A stretch of DNA of 64,000 nt from Parapedobacter sp964498395 (GCA_964498395.1 CAZCHE010000010.1:1-64000), one strand, 5' to 3'. Numbered from the stretch's first letter, positions 42,202 to 50,236 are shown. Notes: generated by a model not told the origin, from the letters alone. Numbers and translations are program-made.

Positions 42202-43977
42202 ATGAAGAAGATATTATTGATAGTGCTGGCAGCGATTTCTATGTGTTTCATGAATGCCTGCGTAGACATGGATTTGACCCCGAAAGATACCGTGACGTCC
42301 GCTCGGCTCGCCACCGATCCGGCTGGTATTGAATATACCACCATTGGTGCTTACCGGTGGTTTAGGCAAAACCGCACAGGGTTGCCCGGTGGGTCATCAA
42401 GCAGAAGCGTATATGCAAGAAACTGGTTTCAGATGAACGAGTTCCGCGGTGATAACATCTTTATCGCGGGAGTCACCTCTGACCCGTTTATGAGATCATA
42501 TGAGTACTCAGACACCCAAACCGAGGAAACCGTCCGTTACTTTTGGTATGTTTCGTATTCCATACTAAACATCCTGAACACAAATATCGGGGCCGGTGTA
42601 GAGGGAAACTCTCAAAAAGACGACCATATTCTCGGCGAGAATTATTTCTTGCGTGCTCTGGTGTACCTAAATCTCTGTGACATCTATGCGCGCCCATATT
42701 CCCAAGGAGCGGACAACCCCGCCGTGATACTGCGTACTGAGGCGCCTTTAACGGGTGATATCAAAAGGGCGACCATTGGTGAAGTGTACGCACAGGTGGA
42801 GCAAGACCTCAATAAGGCCATCCAATTAATGGGCGATTACCGCCGCTCGGACAATGCCAGTTATGCCTGGAAAGGTTCAGCACAGGGGCTTTTATCCCGG
42901 CTGTATCTAAATATGGGTAGAAATCAAGATGTGGTGAATATCGTGAACGAAATGCTTAACGGCAGGGCCCCGGCAGATGTACTTGATGTAGACCTGGCAA
43001 CTTATTTCACCCGGACACAGACTTCGGAAGAAACCCTTTGGTGCATCGGATATCTTCCAAACGAGAGCCCAGGTACAAGTTCTGTTGCATCGATGTACCT
43101 TACCGACCCCGTTAGTGGCGCCGGTTGGGGCGAGATTTACCCGTCCGACCCCATGTACGCGCTTTTCAACCGCTACGCAGATGACGATATCCGTTGGAAA
43201 GATTTCCATCTTTTTCAAGCAATTCCCTCCCCGGGTGTAACCTTTAATGAAGAACCTGTCAAATGGATGGCACATTGGCCAATTCCCAACCCGGCCAGTT
43301 GGTACCATGGGCTTCAATACCGTTATCTTGCCGAGGATGCAGATGGCAAATACATCATCTTCAGCAATAACCCGGGCATGAATAATCCCATTGAGGACGA
43401 TTATTTCACGAATACAAGCACAAAAATCTATATCGAAGAGGAAATCGTAAATACCTATCCCAAATACTTCTTTACCTACAATGGATCAAGGGTGGATGTT
43501 ACGATAACTCCCGCCACTAATAACCGCCTGAGTTATCGGAAGATTTTCAACACAAAATTCTCCTACCAGGACGGTAACGCCATGCTGTGTTCTTATCCGA
43601 TGATCCGTTGGGGGGAAATCATCCTAAACCGCGCTGAGGCTTATGCTAAGTTAAACGACGCCGCTTCGGCATTAGCGGATGTAAATGCCATCCGTAGCCG
43701 GGCCGGCCTTACAGGCAGCCAACTGATGACGCTGGAGAATATGGCTTCCCGCGGATACGCCGAGGTACTCGATGTGGTCCTGGACGAGCGCCGTCTTGAG
43801 CTTGCATATGAAGGCTTCCGATGGAAAGACCTCTATCGTAACAACAAATCCATGGATCGTCGTTATGGCGGCACACACCCATGGGAGGTTATCGAACCCA
43901 ATGACCCGCGGATACCGCACCAGATTTCCGGAGACGAAATGCTTATCAATCAAGGGGTATTACCCAACCCGCGATAA
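42202..43977 (+). CDS. SusD/RagB-family outer-membrane lipoprotein
   Basis: The 591-residue lipoprotein (ILLIVLAAISMCFMNAC, C20) shows SusD marks: DLTPKDTVTSARLATDPAGIEY near the N-terminus, the LGENYFLRALVYLNLCDIYARPYSQG helix pair, KGSAQGLLSRLYLNMGR, and MIRWGEIILNRAEAYAKLNDAASALADVNAIRSRAGL. The end segment VVLDERRLELAYEGFRWKDLYR is also typical. It binds substrate over the STN-SusC channel. The chain is long for the family, with a large insert between residues 270 and 450 that could carry extra binding loops. It is followed by a strong terminator. Confidence 0.92.
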   Translation: MKKILLIVLAAISMCFMNACVDMDLTPKDTVTSARLATDPAGIEYTTIGAYRWFRQNRTGLPGGSSSRSVYARNWFQMNEFRGDNIFIAGVTSDPFMRSYEYSDTQTEETVRYFWYVSYSILNILNTNIGAGVEGNSQKDDHILGENYFLRALVYLNLCDIYARPYSQGADNPAVILRTEAPLTGDIKRATIGEVYAQVEQDLNKAIQLMGDYRRSDNASYAWKGSAQGLLSRLYLNMGRNQDVVNIVNEMLNGRAPADVLDVDLATYFTRTQTSEETLWCIGYLPNESPGTSSVASMYLTDPVSGAGWGEIYPSDPMYALFNRYADDDIRWKDFHLFQAIPSPGVTFNEEPVKWMAHWPIPNPASWYHGLQYRYLAEDADGKYIIFSNNPGMNNPIEDDYFTNTSTKIYIEEEIVNTYPKYFFTYNGSRVDVTITPATNNRLSYRKIFNTKFSYQDGNAMLCSYPMIRWGEIILNRAEAYAKLNDAASALADVNAIRSRAGLTGSQLMTLENMASRGYAEVLDVVLDERRLELAYEGFRWKDLYRNNKSMDRRYGGTHPWEVIEPNDPRIPHQISGDEMLINQGVLPNPR

Positions 43978-43993
43978 CAAATCGCGATAGTTG

Positions 43994-44035
43994 AAAAAGG
44001 TGGGAAAGAATGGGCGATTCCTTCCCACCTTTTTT
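43994..44035 (+). terminator. Intrinsic terminator after SusD
   Basis: Stem AAAAAGGTGGGAA / TTCCCACCTTTTT (43994-44006 and 44022-44034) with a 15-base loop, followed by T. It ends the ECF-controlled SusC/SusD transcript 17 bases after the stop, so the amidohydrolase gene needs its own promoter or read-through. The A/T flanks make it work in both directions. Confidence 0.8.
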
Positions 44036-44155
44036 AACAGATGAACACATCAACGGCTATGATTAAAGCGACACATTTATTTGCGCTATTTATCGAAGCC
44101 AGAAACCAAGAAACCCGATTTGCACTTAATTTTTGTGAATGGTAAACCATTTGAA

Positions 44156-45268
44156 ATGAAAACATACCTTATCAATTACTGTCTGTTTGTTGTTTTGATC
44201 TGCCAAACGAATTGTACGGGAACTCAAAAAGAACAATCCGCCGATATCGAAGAATATTATACCGTAGCAGACTTTGCTGACGTGCCAAAGATCGAGGCAC
44301 ACTTCCACATCAATGTACTGGATACTACATTTATTGCGCAGGCCAGAGAGGATAACTTCAGGCTGTTGACCATCAATGTGGAATCAAATTCGCCGGTACT
44401 GCTTGAAGAACAACGCGACATCGCTATCACGATTAGCCATGCATACCCCGATATCTTGTCGTACAGTACAACATTTACCGTGCGGAATTGGGGCGCACCG
44501 GATTGGCAGGAAAAAACACTCGCCTACCTGAAAGAGTCTTTTGAAAAAGGCGCCATAGCCGTTAAAGTATGGAAGAACATCGGAATGGTGCTACGCGACC
44601 CGAATGGAGATTTCGTGATGATTGACGACCCCCGGTTTGACCCCATTATCGACTTCATCAAAGCAAATGATATTCCGTTGATCGGGCATCTCGGTGAGCC
44701 CCGCAATGCCTGGCTTCCCGTCGAGGAGATGACGGTAAAGGGAGATAAAAACTATTTCAGCAACAATCCTGAATACCACATGTTTTTGCATCCCGAGTTT
44801 CCGGATTACCAGGAACAAATCGATGCCAGAGACCGAATGCTGGAAAAGCACCCTGACCTGAAATTCATCGGTGCGCACTTTGCCAGTTTGGAATGGAGCG
44901 TTGACGAGTTGGCTAAACGCCTCGACCGATTCCCCAATCTGGTCGTCGATATGTCGGCCAGGATTTCCCACCTGCAGCACCAATGCCTGACAGATTGGCA
45001 AAAAGTGAGGGATTTCGTCATGCAGTATCAGGATCGCTTGATATACGGAACGGATAAAATCATCCAAAAGAGCAACTTCGCCACAGCCAATGAGAACCTC
45101 CACAACACGTGGGTGAAGGACTGGGCATTTTTCGTCACGGACGAAGAAATGGAAATTCCCGCTATCGAAAGTACAGTCAGTGGATTGCGGCTGCCTAAAT
45201 CAGTGGTAGACAAAATCTATTTCGAAAACGCGGAAAAATGGTTCCCAAAAATAGCTAGGAAAAAATAG
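44156..45268 (+). CDS. Exported amidohydrolase-2-family protein
   Basis: From ATG 44156 the 370-residue protein has a signal segment (TYLINYCLFVVLICQTNC) that may be a lipoprotein signal (C20), though the residue before the cysteine is unusual. The metal-dependent TIM barrel shows VPKIEAHFHIN with the HxH pair, IPLIGHLGEPRNAW, LKFIGAHFASLEW and a final RLIYGTDK aspartate, the order of amidohydrolase_2 (PF04909). Members hydrolyse or decarboxylate small ring compounds and some lactones. In a glycan-use island it may act on a sugar lactone or acid, which is inferred. An earlier in-frame ATG at 44081 would place the signal inside the chain and is rejected. Confidence 0.8.
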   Translation: MKTYLINYCLFVVLICQTNCTGTQKEQSADIEEYYTVADFADVPKIEAHFHINVLDTTFIAQAREDNFRLLTINVESNSPVLLEEQRDIAITISHAYPDILSYSTTFTVRNWGAPDWQEKTLAYLKESFEKGAIAVKVWKNIGMVLRDPNGDFVMIDDPRFDPIIDFIKANDIPLIGHLGEPRNAWLPVEEMTVKGDKNYFSNNPEYHMFLHPEFPDYQEQIDARDRMLEKHPDLKFIGAHFASLEWSVDELAKRLDRFPNLVVDMSARISHLQHQCLTDWQKVRDFVMQYQDRLIYGTDKIIQKSNFATANENLHNTWVKDWAFFVTDEEMEIPAIESTVSGLRLPKSVVDKIYFENAEKWFPKIARKK

Positions 45269-45315
45269 GCACAGTATGTCGGCGATGCGAATGCGGGGAT
45301 CCTTAACGATTAAGC

Positions 45316-45340
45316 AAACGGTTGCGTTGCGCAACTATTT
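45316..45340. promoter_or_regulatory. LacI-type operator, copy C
   Basis: Arm AAACGGTTGCG (45316-45326) is identical to the left arms of copies A and B. The right arm CGCAACTATTT (45330-45340) is degenerate at its outer end, and the spacer is three bases instead of seven. The inner GTTGCGCAAC (45326-45335) is a perfect palindrome. It lies 77 bases before the GH109-type gene. Confidence 0.55.
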
Positions 45341-45416
45341 TGATAACTCCTTTATCTGTCATATACTTGCTTAACAATACAAATATTTGTAGTTTCACTA
45401 CCCCAATTACCGATTT

Positions 45417-46838
45417 ATGAAGTACAACCGTAGAAATTTTCTGAGAAACGCCACACTCATTTCAGGAGCCATGGCTGTATTGCCATCCGTAGCCCGCGAA
45501 AAAGGCGATATTGGCGATACCCGGACGACCGGGAATATGCCGGCTATGCCGCAACGATTCAATATGTCGGGTTACGCCGCGCCGAAAATCGACAAAGTCC
45601 GCATAGGCTTTATCGGCTTGGGGATGCGAGGCCCGGGTGCAGTAAACCGCATGTCGCGTATTGAGGGCGTGGAGATCAAGGCGCTATGCGACAAGGATCC
45701 CCAAAGGGCGGCAAAAGCACAGGGTATCCTCGAGAAAAGCGGTCTCCCCAAAGCCAAGGAATATTCGGGTGAAGACGGCTGGAAAGATATGGTGGCCAAT
45801 GAGGAACTTGACCTCGTGTATATCTGTACGCCATGGCACCTGCATGCGCCCATGTCGATCTATGCCATGGAGCATGGGAAGCACGCGGCCAGCGAGGTTC
45901 CCATCGCCCTTACCCTGGATGAATGTTGGGCACTCGTGGAAACCTCAGAGCGCACCAAGAAGCATTGCATGATGCTCGAAAACTGCTGTTATGATTTCTT
46001 TGAGATGCTTACCCTCAACATGGCCCGGAATGGCCTGTTTGGCGAACTCGTCCATGCCGAAGGGGCTTACATCCACGACTTGCTGGACCTGAATTTCTCC
46101 AAAACGGGTTATGCCGATATGTGGAGGCTACGGGAAAATGCCACCAAAAATGGTAGCCTGTACCCTACCCATGGCCTTGGCCCAGTAGCCCAGTGCCTGA
46201 ACATCAATCGGGGCGACAAGATGGATTATTTGGTATCCATGTCAAGCAACGACTTCATGATGGGGGCTACAGCCGCCGAGAAAGCTAAGGAGGACGCATT
46301 CTTCGAGCCATTTGCGGGTCGGTCATACCGAGGCAATATGAATACGACGCTTATCCACACGGCAAAGGGCAAAACAATGATGATCCAACACGACGTCACA
46401 TCGCCCCGCCCATATTCGCGCATACACCTCATCAGCGGTACCAAAGGCGTTGCCTCTAAATGGCCTTCGCCAGAGCGGATCGCCTTTGGCCACAATTGGG
46501 TGAAAGAAGATGAGTTAAAAGAGCTGTATGACAAATACACCCCTGCGCTGATCAAACACGTGGGCGAAGCGGCTAAGCAGGTCGGTGGACACGGCGGGAT
46601 GGACTTCATCATGGACTGGCGGCTGATCGACTGCCTGCGCAATGGATTGCCCCTTGATCAAGACGTGTATGATGGCGTATCCTGGAGCTGTATCCTGCCG
46701 CTCAGCGTGCAATCCGTCGGCAACCGTTCGCAGTCGCTGGATATCCCCGACTTCACCCGTGGTGCCTGGCAAACCAATGCCCCTGTCAACCTCACGTTGG
46801 AAGGCGGCGCCACGACCGGTATAAGGAAAGTAGGGTAA
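45417..46838 (+). CDS. GH109-type Gfo/Idh/MocA oxidoreductase-fold glycosidase (probable alpha-N-acetylgalactosaminidase)
   Basis: The 473-residue protein begins with a twin-arginine signal (NRRNFLRNATLISGAMAVL), so it is exported folded with its NAD. The Rossmann domain has VRIGFIGLGMRG near residue 62 and CTPWHLHAPMSIYAMEHGKH. The family segment EVPIALTLDECWALVE, KHCMMLENCCYDFFEML, GLFGELVHAEGAYIHDL matches GH109, whose enzymes cleave alpha-GalNAc by an NAD-dependent oxidation-elimination route. Specificity in this family varies, so the substrate is not certain. It carries operator copy C upstream and ends in a terminator formed with the facing gene. It is the clearest glycan-cleaving enzyme of the island. 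Confidence 0.87.
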   Translation: MKYNRRNFLRNATLISGAMAVLPSVAREKGDIGDTRTTGNMPAMPQRFNMSGYAAPKIDKVRIGFIGLGMRGPGAVNRMSRIEGVEIKALCDKDPQRAAKAQGILEKSGLPKAKEYSGEDGWKDMVANEELDLVYICTPWHLHAPMSIYAMEHGKHAASEVPIALTLDECWALVETSERTKKHCMMLENCCYDFFEMLTLNMARNGLFGELVHAEGAYIHDLLDLNFSKTGYADMWRLRENATKNGSLYPTHGLGPVAQCLNINRGDKMDYLVSMSSNDFMMGATAAEKAKEDAFFEPFAGRSYRGNMNTTLIHTAKGKTMMIQHDVTSPRPYSRIHLISGTKGVASKWPSPERIAFGHNWVKEDELKELYDKYTPALIKHVGEAAKQVGGHGGMDFIMDWRLIDCLRNGLPLDQDVYDGVSWSCILPLSVQSVGNRSQSLDIPDFTRGAWQTNAPVNLTLEGGATTGIRKVG

Positions 46839-46863
46839 ATAAGTTTTAGCCTTAACTAGTAGA

Positions 46864-46904
46864 TGGAGCGTTTCATCATTCGGTAATCCCGATGAAACGC
46901 TCCA
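46864..46904 (+). terminator. Terminator of the GH109-type gene overlapping the facing gene's end
   Basis: Arms TGGAGCGTTTCATC (46864-46877) and GATGAAACGCTCCA (46891-46904) make a perfect 14-bp stem, followed on the plus strand by TTGCTTTTT. The right arm is the last coding part (MERFI) of the convergent aminotransferase gene, whose stop is at 46876-46878. Confidence 0.75.
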
Positions 46905-48027
46905 TTGCTTTTTCCAAGGTTTCCTGTTTTTTCGCAAAGCAAATGCGAATCAACCGTTGATCTCTCGCTTCGCTATAAAATGCCGACACGGGAATGACCG
47001 CTACCCCGTGTTGTTCGGTTAGTTGTTGGCAAAACACCTGTTCGGGCAACTCGCTAATAGCCGCATAACTAGCCAGCAGAAAATATGTGCCTTGGCAGGG
47101 CAATACCTGAAAACGCGTGGTGGACAGCCCCTGGCACATGAAATCACGCTTTCGCTGGAAAAATACACCCAGTTCCTGATACTCCTCTGGATATGCCATG
47201 AAATCGGCCAATGCATATTGGGTGGGCGTATTGACACTAAACACATTGAATTGATGCACCTTGCGGAATTCAGCCATCAACTTAGCCGGGGCAAGGCAGT
47301 AGCCCACTTTCCAACCGGTGATGTGGTAAAGCTTCCCGAATGACGCCACGACGAACGCTCGATCGCGGAGCTCGGGGTATTCCACGGCACTGCGATGCCG
47401 GATACCATCGTAAACGACGTGTTCATAGACTTCATCACTCAGCAAATAACAATCCGCTCGTTTAACCACGCGAATAAGCTGTTGGTAATCCCAATCCGTG
47501 AATACCCGGGCCGTGGGATTGTTCGGGGTGTTCACGATGATCAATTTCGTGCTCGGAGTCACCAGCCGCTCCACCTCCCCCCAATCAATGGTAAAATCGG
47601 GTGCGGAAAGCGATACGGGTATGGGTACCCCGCCAAATACACGAACCGCAGGTGAATACGCGTCGTAGGCCGGCTCGAAGATAATGACCTCATCATCCGG
47701 GCAGACCAGGGTAGCTATCGCCGTAAAAAGCGCTTGCGTGGCACCTGCCGTCACGGTTACTTCCGTTTCCGGGTGGTAAGACACGCCATAACTAGCCTCC
47801 ACCTTGATGCTAATTTGTTCTCGGAGTGGCTGCACGCCCGCCATCGGCGCATATTGGTTATGGCCCGCACGTATATGGTATTCGACCAACGAGGCCAGCC
47901 GGGGTGAACAGTCAAAATCGGGAAAACCCTGTGAAAGGTTAATCGCTTGGTGTTGGACGGCCAACTGCGACATTTGGGTGAAAATAGAGATGCCGGTATC
48001 CGGCAACTTGGATGTGAGTCTATTCAT
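46876..48027 (-). CDS. Class I/II PLP-dependent aminotransferase (methionine/YbdL-like)
   Basis: The product has 383 residues from ATG 48027; a TTG one codon earlier is less likely. It opens SKLPDTGISIFTQMSQLAVQHQAINLSQGFPDFDC, the start typical of the YbdL/kynurenine-aminotransferase branch. It has VTVTAGATQALFTAIATLV, NTPNNPTARVF, LLSDEVYEHVVYDG and the PLP lysine in ASFGKLYHITGWKVGY. The cytoplasmic enzyme transfers the amino group of methionine or aromatic/sulphur amino acids to a 2-oxo acid. The nearby SAM-I riboswitch gives the neighbourhood a methionine theme. It converges with the GH109-type gene and lies beside the XRE regulator gene on the same strand. Confidence 0.87.
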   Translation of the reverse strand: MNRLTSKLPDTGISIFTQMSQLAVQHQAINLSQGFPDFDCSPRLASLVEYHIRAGHNQYAPMAGVQPLREQISIKVEASYGVSYHPETEVTVTAGATQALFTAIATLVCPDDEVIIFEPAYDAYSPAVRVFGGVPIPVSLSAPDFTIDWGEVERLVTPSTKLIIVNTPNNPTARVFTDWDYQQLIRVVKRADCYLLSDEVYEHVVYDGIRHRSAVEYPELRDRAFVVASFGKLYHITGWKVGYCLAPAKLMAEFRKVHQFNVFSVNTPTQYALADFMAYPEEYQELGVFFQRKRDFMCQGLSTTRFQVLPCQGTYFLLASYAAISELPEQVFCQQLTEQHGVAVIPVSAFYSEARDQRLIRICFAKKQETLEKAMERFIGITE

Positions 48028-48078
48028 CAACTACGGCAACGTACATACAAGATTAAGCAATTCGGTGCAAACTACCGC

Positions 48079-48429
48079 TCAAAACGCTCTGGTTTCACGA
48101 AGAATTTCCCGGTAAAACCGGATACTATCTTCCAACTGCGTAATATATGCTTCTTTATCATGGATGATTTTATGATACAATTCCTTCTCCTCGTTGATAA
48201 ATCGTGTGATGTGCTCGTCCTGTTCACCATTGCCCAGCAAATCGTACAGCCCCACCGCTAACACCTCCGCAATCTGCTCAAGCCGGTCGATATCAATACG
48301 GGTAGCGCCGCCCTCAATATTCTGATAGGTCTTTAGCGCGATATGTAAGGCCGCAGCCATATCTGCTTGCGATAAACCACGTTCTTTCCTCAACCGTTTG
48401 ATTTTTCCCAGAATGTCAGGTTGTGCCAT
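48079..48429 (-). CDS. XRE-family transcriptional regulator
   Basis: The 116-residue protein has an N-terminal Cro/CI-type helix-turn-helix (IKRLRKERGLSQADMAAALHIALKTYQNIEGGATRIDIDRLEQIAEVL, residues 9-57). A long charged C-terminal helix (EEKELYHKIIHDKEAYITQLEDSIRFYREIL) is probably a dimerising coiled coil. It has no enzymatic or sensor domain. It precedes the aminotransferase gene by 51 bases on the same strand and may share its transcript. An 11-bp-arm inverted repeat stands just upstream of its start, a natural autoregulation site. Targets beyond that are unknown. Confidence 0.85.
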   Translation of the reverse strand: MAQPDILGKIKRLRKERGLSQADMAAALHIALKTYQNIEGGATRIDIDRLEQIAEVLAVGLYDLLGNGEQDEHITRFINEEKELYHKIIHDKEAYITQLEDSIRFYREILRETRAF

Positions 48430-48444
48430 TTTTAGCTAGTTTAG

Positions 48445-48479
48445 GCATAAATCATGCTGATACTATGTATGATTTATGC
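48445..48479. promoter_or_regulatory. Inverted repeat upstream of the XRE regulator
   Basis: Arms GCATAAATCAT (48445-48455) and ATGATTTATGC (48469-48479) are perfect complements 13 bases apart, starting 16 bases before the regulator's start codon. The layout suits a dimeric helix-turn-helix repressor acting on its own gene and perhaps on the divergent promoter at 48504. Confidence 0.55.
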
Positions 48480-48517
48480 GTTTTTTCCATTGTAATAACC
48501 CTTTATCTTTGTTGTGA

Positions 48518-48696
48518 AGGCAAAGGTATTATTTTTTATGAAAAAAGACTACTTATTAAGTAGATTTTATTTTTTCTACTATATTTGTGTAATTATTGGA
48601 GGTATTAGGTATACCATATAGCCCGTAAAGGCTAGACATAAAAGTTTGTTTGTTGTTTAGTAAAAGCGGTAAGTGGAGACACTTGCCGTTTTTCTT
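48518..48696 (+). ncRNA. Candidate small RNA or leader transcript with its own terminator
   Basis: Two -7 elements stand in line, TATCTTTG (48504-48511) and TATATTTG (48580-48587). A strong intrinsic terminator follows: stem CGGTAAGTG / CACTTGCCG (48667-48675 and 48680-48688) with a GAGA loop, then TTTTTCTTT. The product would be about 180 or 100 bases. A further small stem TAGCC/GGCTA lies at 48619-48634. A 27-codon frame (ATG 48538 to TAG 48621, MKKDYLLSRFYFFYY...) fits only the longer form. It may be a small RNA, a leader peptide messenger or an attenuator. The palindrome CTACTT-att-AAGTAG (48549-48563) precedes the second promoter. Confidence 0.4.
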
Positions 48697-48740
48697 TCGA
48701 TACCATTGCCCTCAAAAGCTACAACAAAAATTTGCAGTAA

Positions 48741-48776
48741 AATCTACTAAATAAGTAGATTTTATTTATACCTTTG
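48741..48776 (+). promoter_or_regulatory. Palindrome and promoter before the SAM riboswitch
   Basis: Inverted repeat AATCTACT / AGTAGATT (48741-48748 and 48754-48761) is followed by the -7 element TACCTTTG (48769-48776). Transcription would start near 48783, about 20 bases before the riboswitch. The block AAGTAGATTTTATTT also occurs at 48558-48573 next to the preceding promoter, so both promoters may answer to one regulator. Confidence 0.5.
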
Positions 48777-48804
48777 CATCGTTTTGGTTCTTTTATATGC
48801 ATTG

Positions 48805-48911
48805 CTTATCAAGAAAGGCTGAGGGAAAGGCCCGATGACGTCTTAGCAACCTGAAACCACGTTTAAGGTGCTAACTCCTGCCGCTGGTGTGACCAGTTAG
48901 GCAAAGATAAG
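48805..48911 (+). ncRNA. SAM-I (S-box) riboswitch
   Basis: The P1 stem is CTTATC (48805-48810) with GATAAG (48906-48911). Between them lie the SAM-I consensus blocks in order: AAGAAAGGCTGAGGG, GGCCCGATGA, TTAGCAACC, AAGGTGCTAACTCCTGC and GGCAAAGATAAG. SAM binding normally lowers expression of methionine or sulphur genes. The first gene downstream is the TlpA-like thioredoxin at 49081, 170 bases on. A short stem TAGAGATG / CATCTCTA follows at about 48920-48940 without a T run, so control may act on translation or by another terminator not visible. No methionine biosynthesis gene follows in this window. Confidence 0.9.
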
Positions 48912-49080
48912 TGAACTGCTTAGAGATGTTGTTCATCTCTAGGCGTCCAACTATCTCGATATTAACAAGGCAAGGAAGCCTATTGAAAGCAGCACGGTTG
49001 CAGGAATAAGATGCAATTGACAAGCAAGTTAATGTAATGAAACAGATGTATCAGACACAAACGATTAACGCAACATAACG

Positions 49081-50076
49081 ATGAAAAGGAAAACAACACT
49101 CGCGATATTATCAACGCTATTATTTGGCAGCACATACGCGCAGGAGACCAAACCATTGAATCTTTCAGGCACCGTAAAAGATGTGCCATCCGGACAAATT
49201 TACCTGCAACGCTTCGACAACAAAATCTTCCGCACCATTGATTCAGCCCGCCTGGATAATGGGGCATTCCAATTCAACACTGCGGTGCAATTACCGGAGC
49301 TGTACGGATTGACCTTGGACAAGGACGGAACGCCTTTTTATGTTTTCCTTGAGGAGGGTCCTATTTCAGTGGCGCTTGACACCAGTGCCTATTACCGCCA
49401 GACCACGGTGACCGGATCGAAAGCGCATGACCGCTTCGTGGATTACTCCAAACGGCAACGGGAAGTCCAAATTGCCGATTTTATCCAAGAAGACCCCTCC
49501 TCCATTACGACCGCTTATGTATTATACCGCAACTTCTCCTACCGTTTAAGTCCATCGGAAATCAGGACATACACCGGACAGCTTGATCCGTCGCTCCAAA
49601 ACACGCAATATGCAACCATATTACTTGGTTTGGCAGACCAATTGGAGAAGGTATTGCCGGGAAACAAAGCCCCCGATTTTGCATCCACTACACCCGAGGG
49701 TGACGTCGTCAGTTTCTCGGAATTCCTGGGCGAGGGGTATGTACTGCTCGATTTTTGGGCGGCTTGGTGCGGCCCCTGCCGCCGTGAGAATCCGAATTTG
49801 GTAGCCGCTTACCAACAATACAAAGACAGGGGGTTTAATGTTTTTGGCGTATCCTTGGATAAAACCAAGGAGGCTTGGGTAAAGGCCATCGAAGTCGATG
49901 GCTTGACGTGGCCGCAAGTATCAGAACTTACCTTTTGGAACAGTGAGGCAGCGGCCCTATATGGGGTTCGGGCTATTCCCAGCAATTTCCTGATCGGGCC
50001 AGACGGCACCATCGTAGCACGCAACTTACGTGGGGAAGAGTTACGTGAAAAACTTCGGGAATTACTGGGAGAATAA
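49081..50076 (+). CDS. TlpA-like thioredoxin with N-terminal DUF4369-type domain
   Basis: The 331-residue protein has a signal peptide (TTLAILSTLLFGSTYAQ). A DUF4369-like beta domain follows (LNLSGTVKDVPSGQIYLQRFDN, IDSARLDNGAFQFN) to about residue 120. From about 195 there is a thioredoxin fold of the TlpA/ResA type with the redox motif WCGPC (229-233), FNVFGVSLDKTKEAW and the cis-proline site VRAIPSNFLIGPDG. It works in the periplasm, reducing disulphides of an unknown client. It is the first gene after the SAM-I riboswitch, which is unusual because such proteins are not standard riboswitch targets. A very strong terminator follows at 50200. Confidence 0.88.
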   Translation: MKRKTTLAILSTLLFGSTYAQETKPLNLSGTVKDVPSGQIYLQRFDNKIFRTIDSARLDNGAFQFNTAVQLPELYGLTLDKDGTPFYVFLEEGPISVALDTSAYYRQTTVTGSKAHDRFVDYSKRQREVQIADFIQEDPSSITTAYVLYRNFSYRLSPSEIRTYTGQLDPSLQNTQYATILLGLADQLEKVLPGNKAPDFASTTPEGDVVSFSEFLGEGYVLLDFWAAWCGPCRRENPNLVAAYQQYKDRGFNVFGVSLDKTKEAWVKAIEVDGLTWPQVSELTFWNSEAAALYGVRAIPSNFLIGPDGTIVARNLRGEELREKLRELLGE

Positions 50077-50199
50077 GCGGCAAAAACTAATATTAAAATG
50101 TAGCATAGCATGGCAAGTGCCATGAAGCATTGAACGAATTGTACCAAAGGAGAAACATGCACGATCTGTAGGCAGCGGAATATAGGAATATAATTACGC

Positions 50200-50236
50200 A
50201 AAAAGGGGGGAAGACAAAATGTCTTCCCCCCTTTTT
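50200..50236 (+). terminator. Strong bidirectional intrinsic terminator
   Basis: A 17-bp perfect stem: AAAAAGGGGGGAAGACA (50200-50216) and its complement (50220-50236) with an AAA loop, giving T runs on both strands. It ends the thioredoxin gene 123 bases after its stop. On the minus strand it would end a transcript coming from the gene-like stretch at 50266-50406. Confidence 0.88.

Noticed and set aside
44081..44155. Upstream start of the amidohydrolase
   Set aside because: It would bury the signal peptide inside the chain; ATG 44156 gives a proper exported start.
48980..49267. 95-codon minus-strand frame over the thioredoxin start
   Set aside because: It is antisense to a clear gene, Cys/Leu-rich without family resemblance, and has no promoter or start context.
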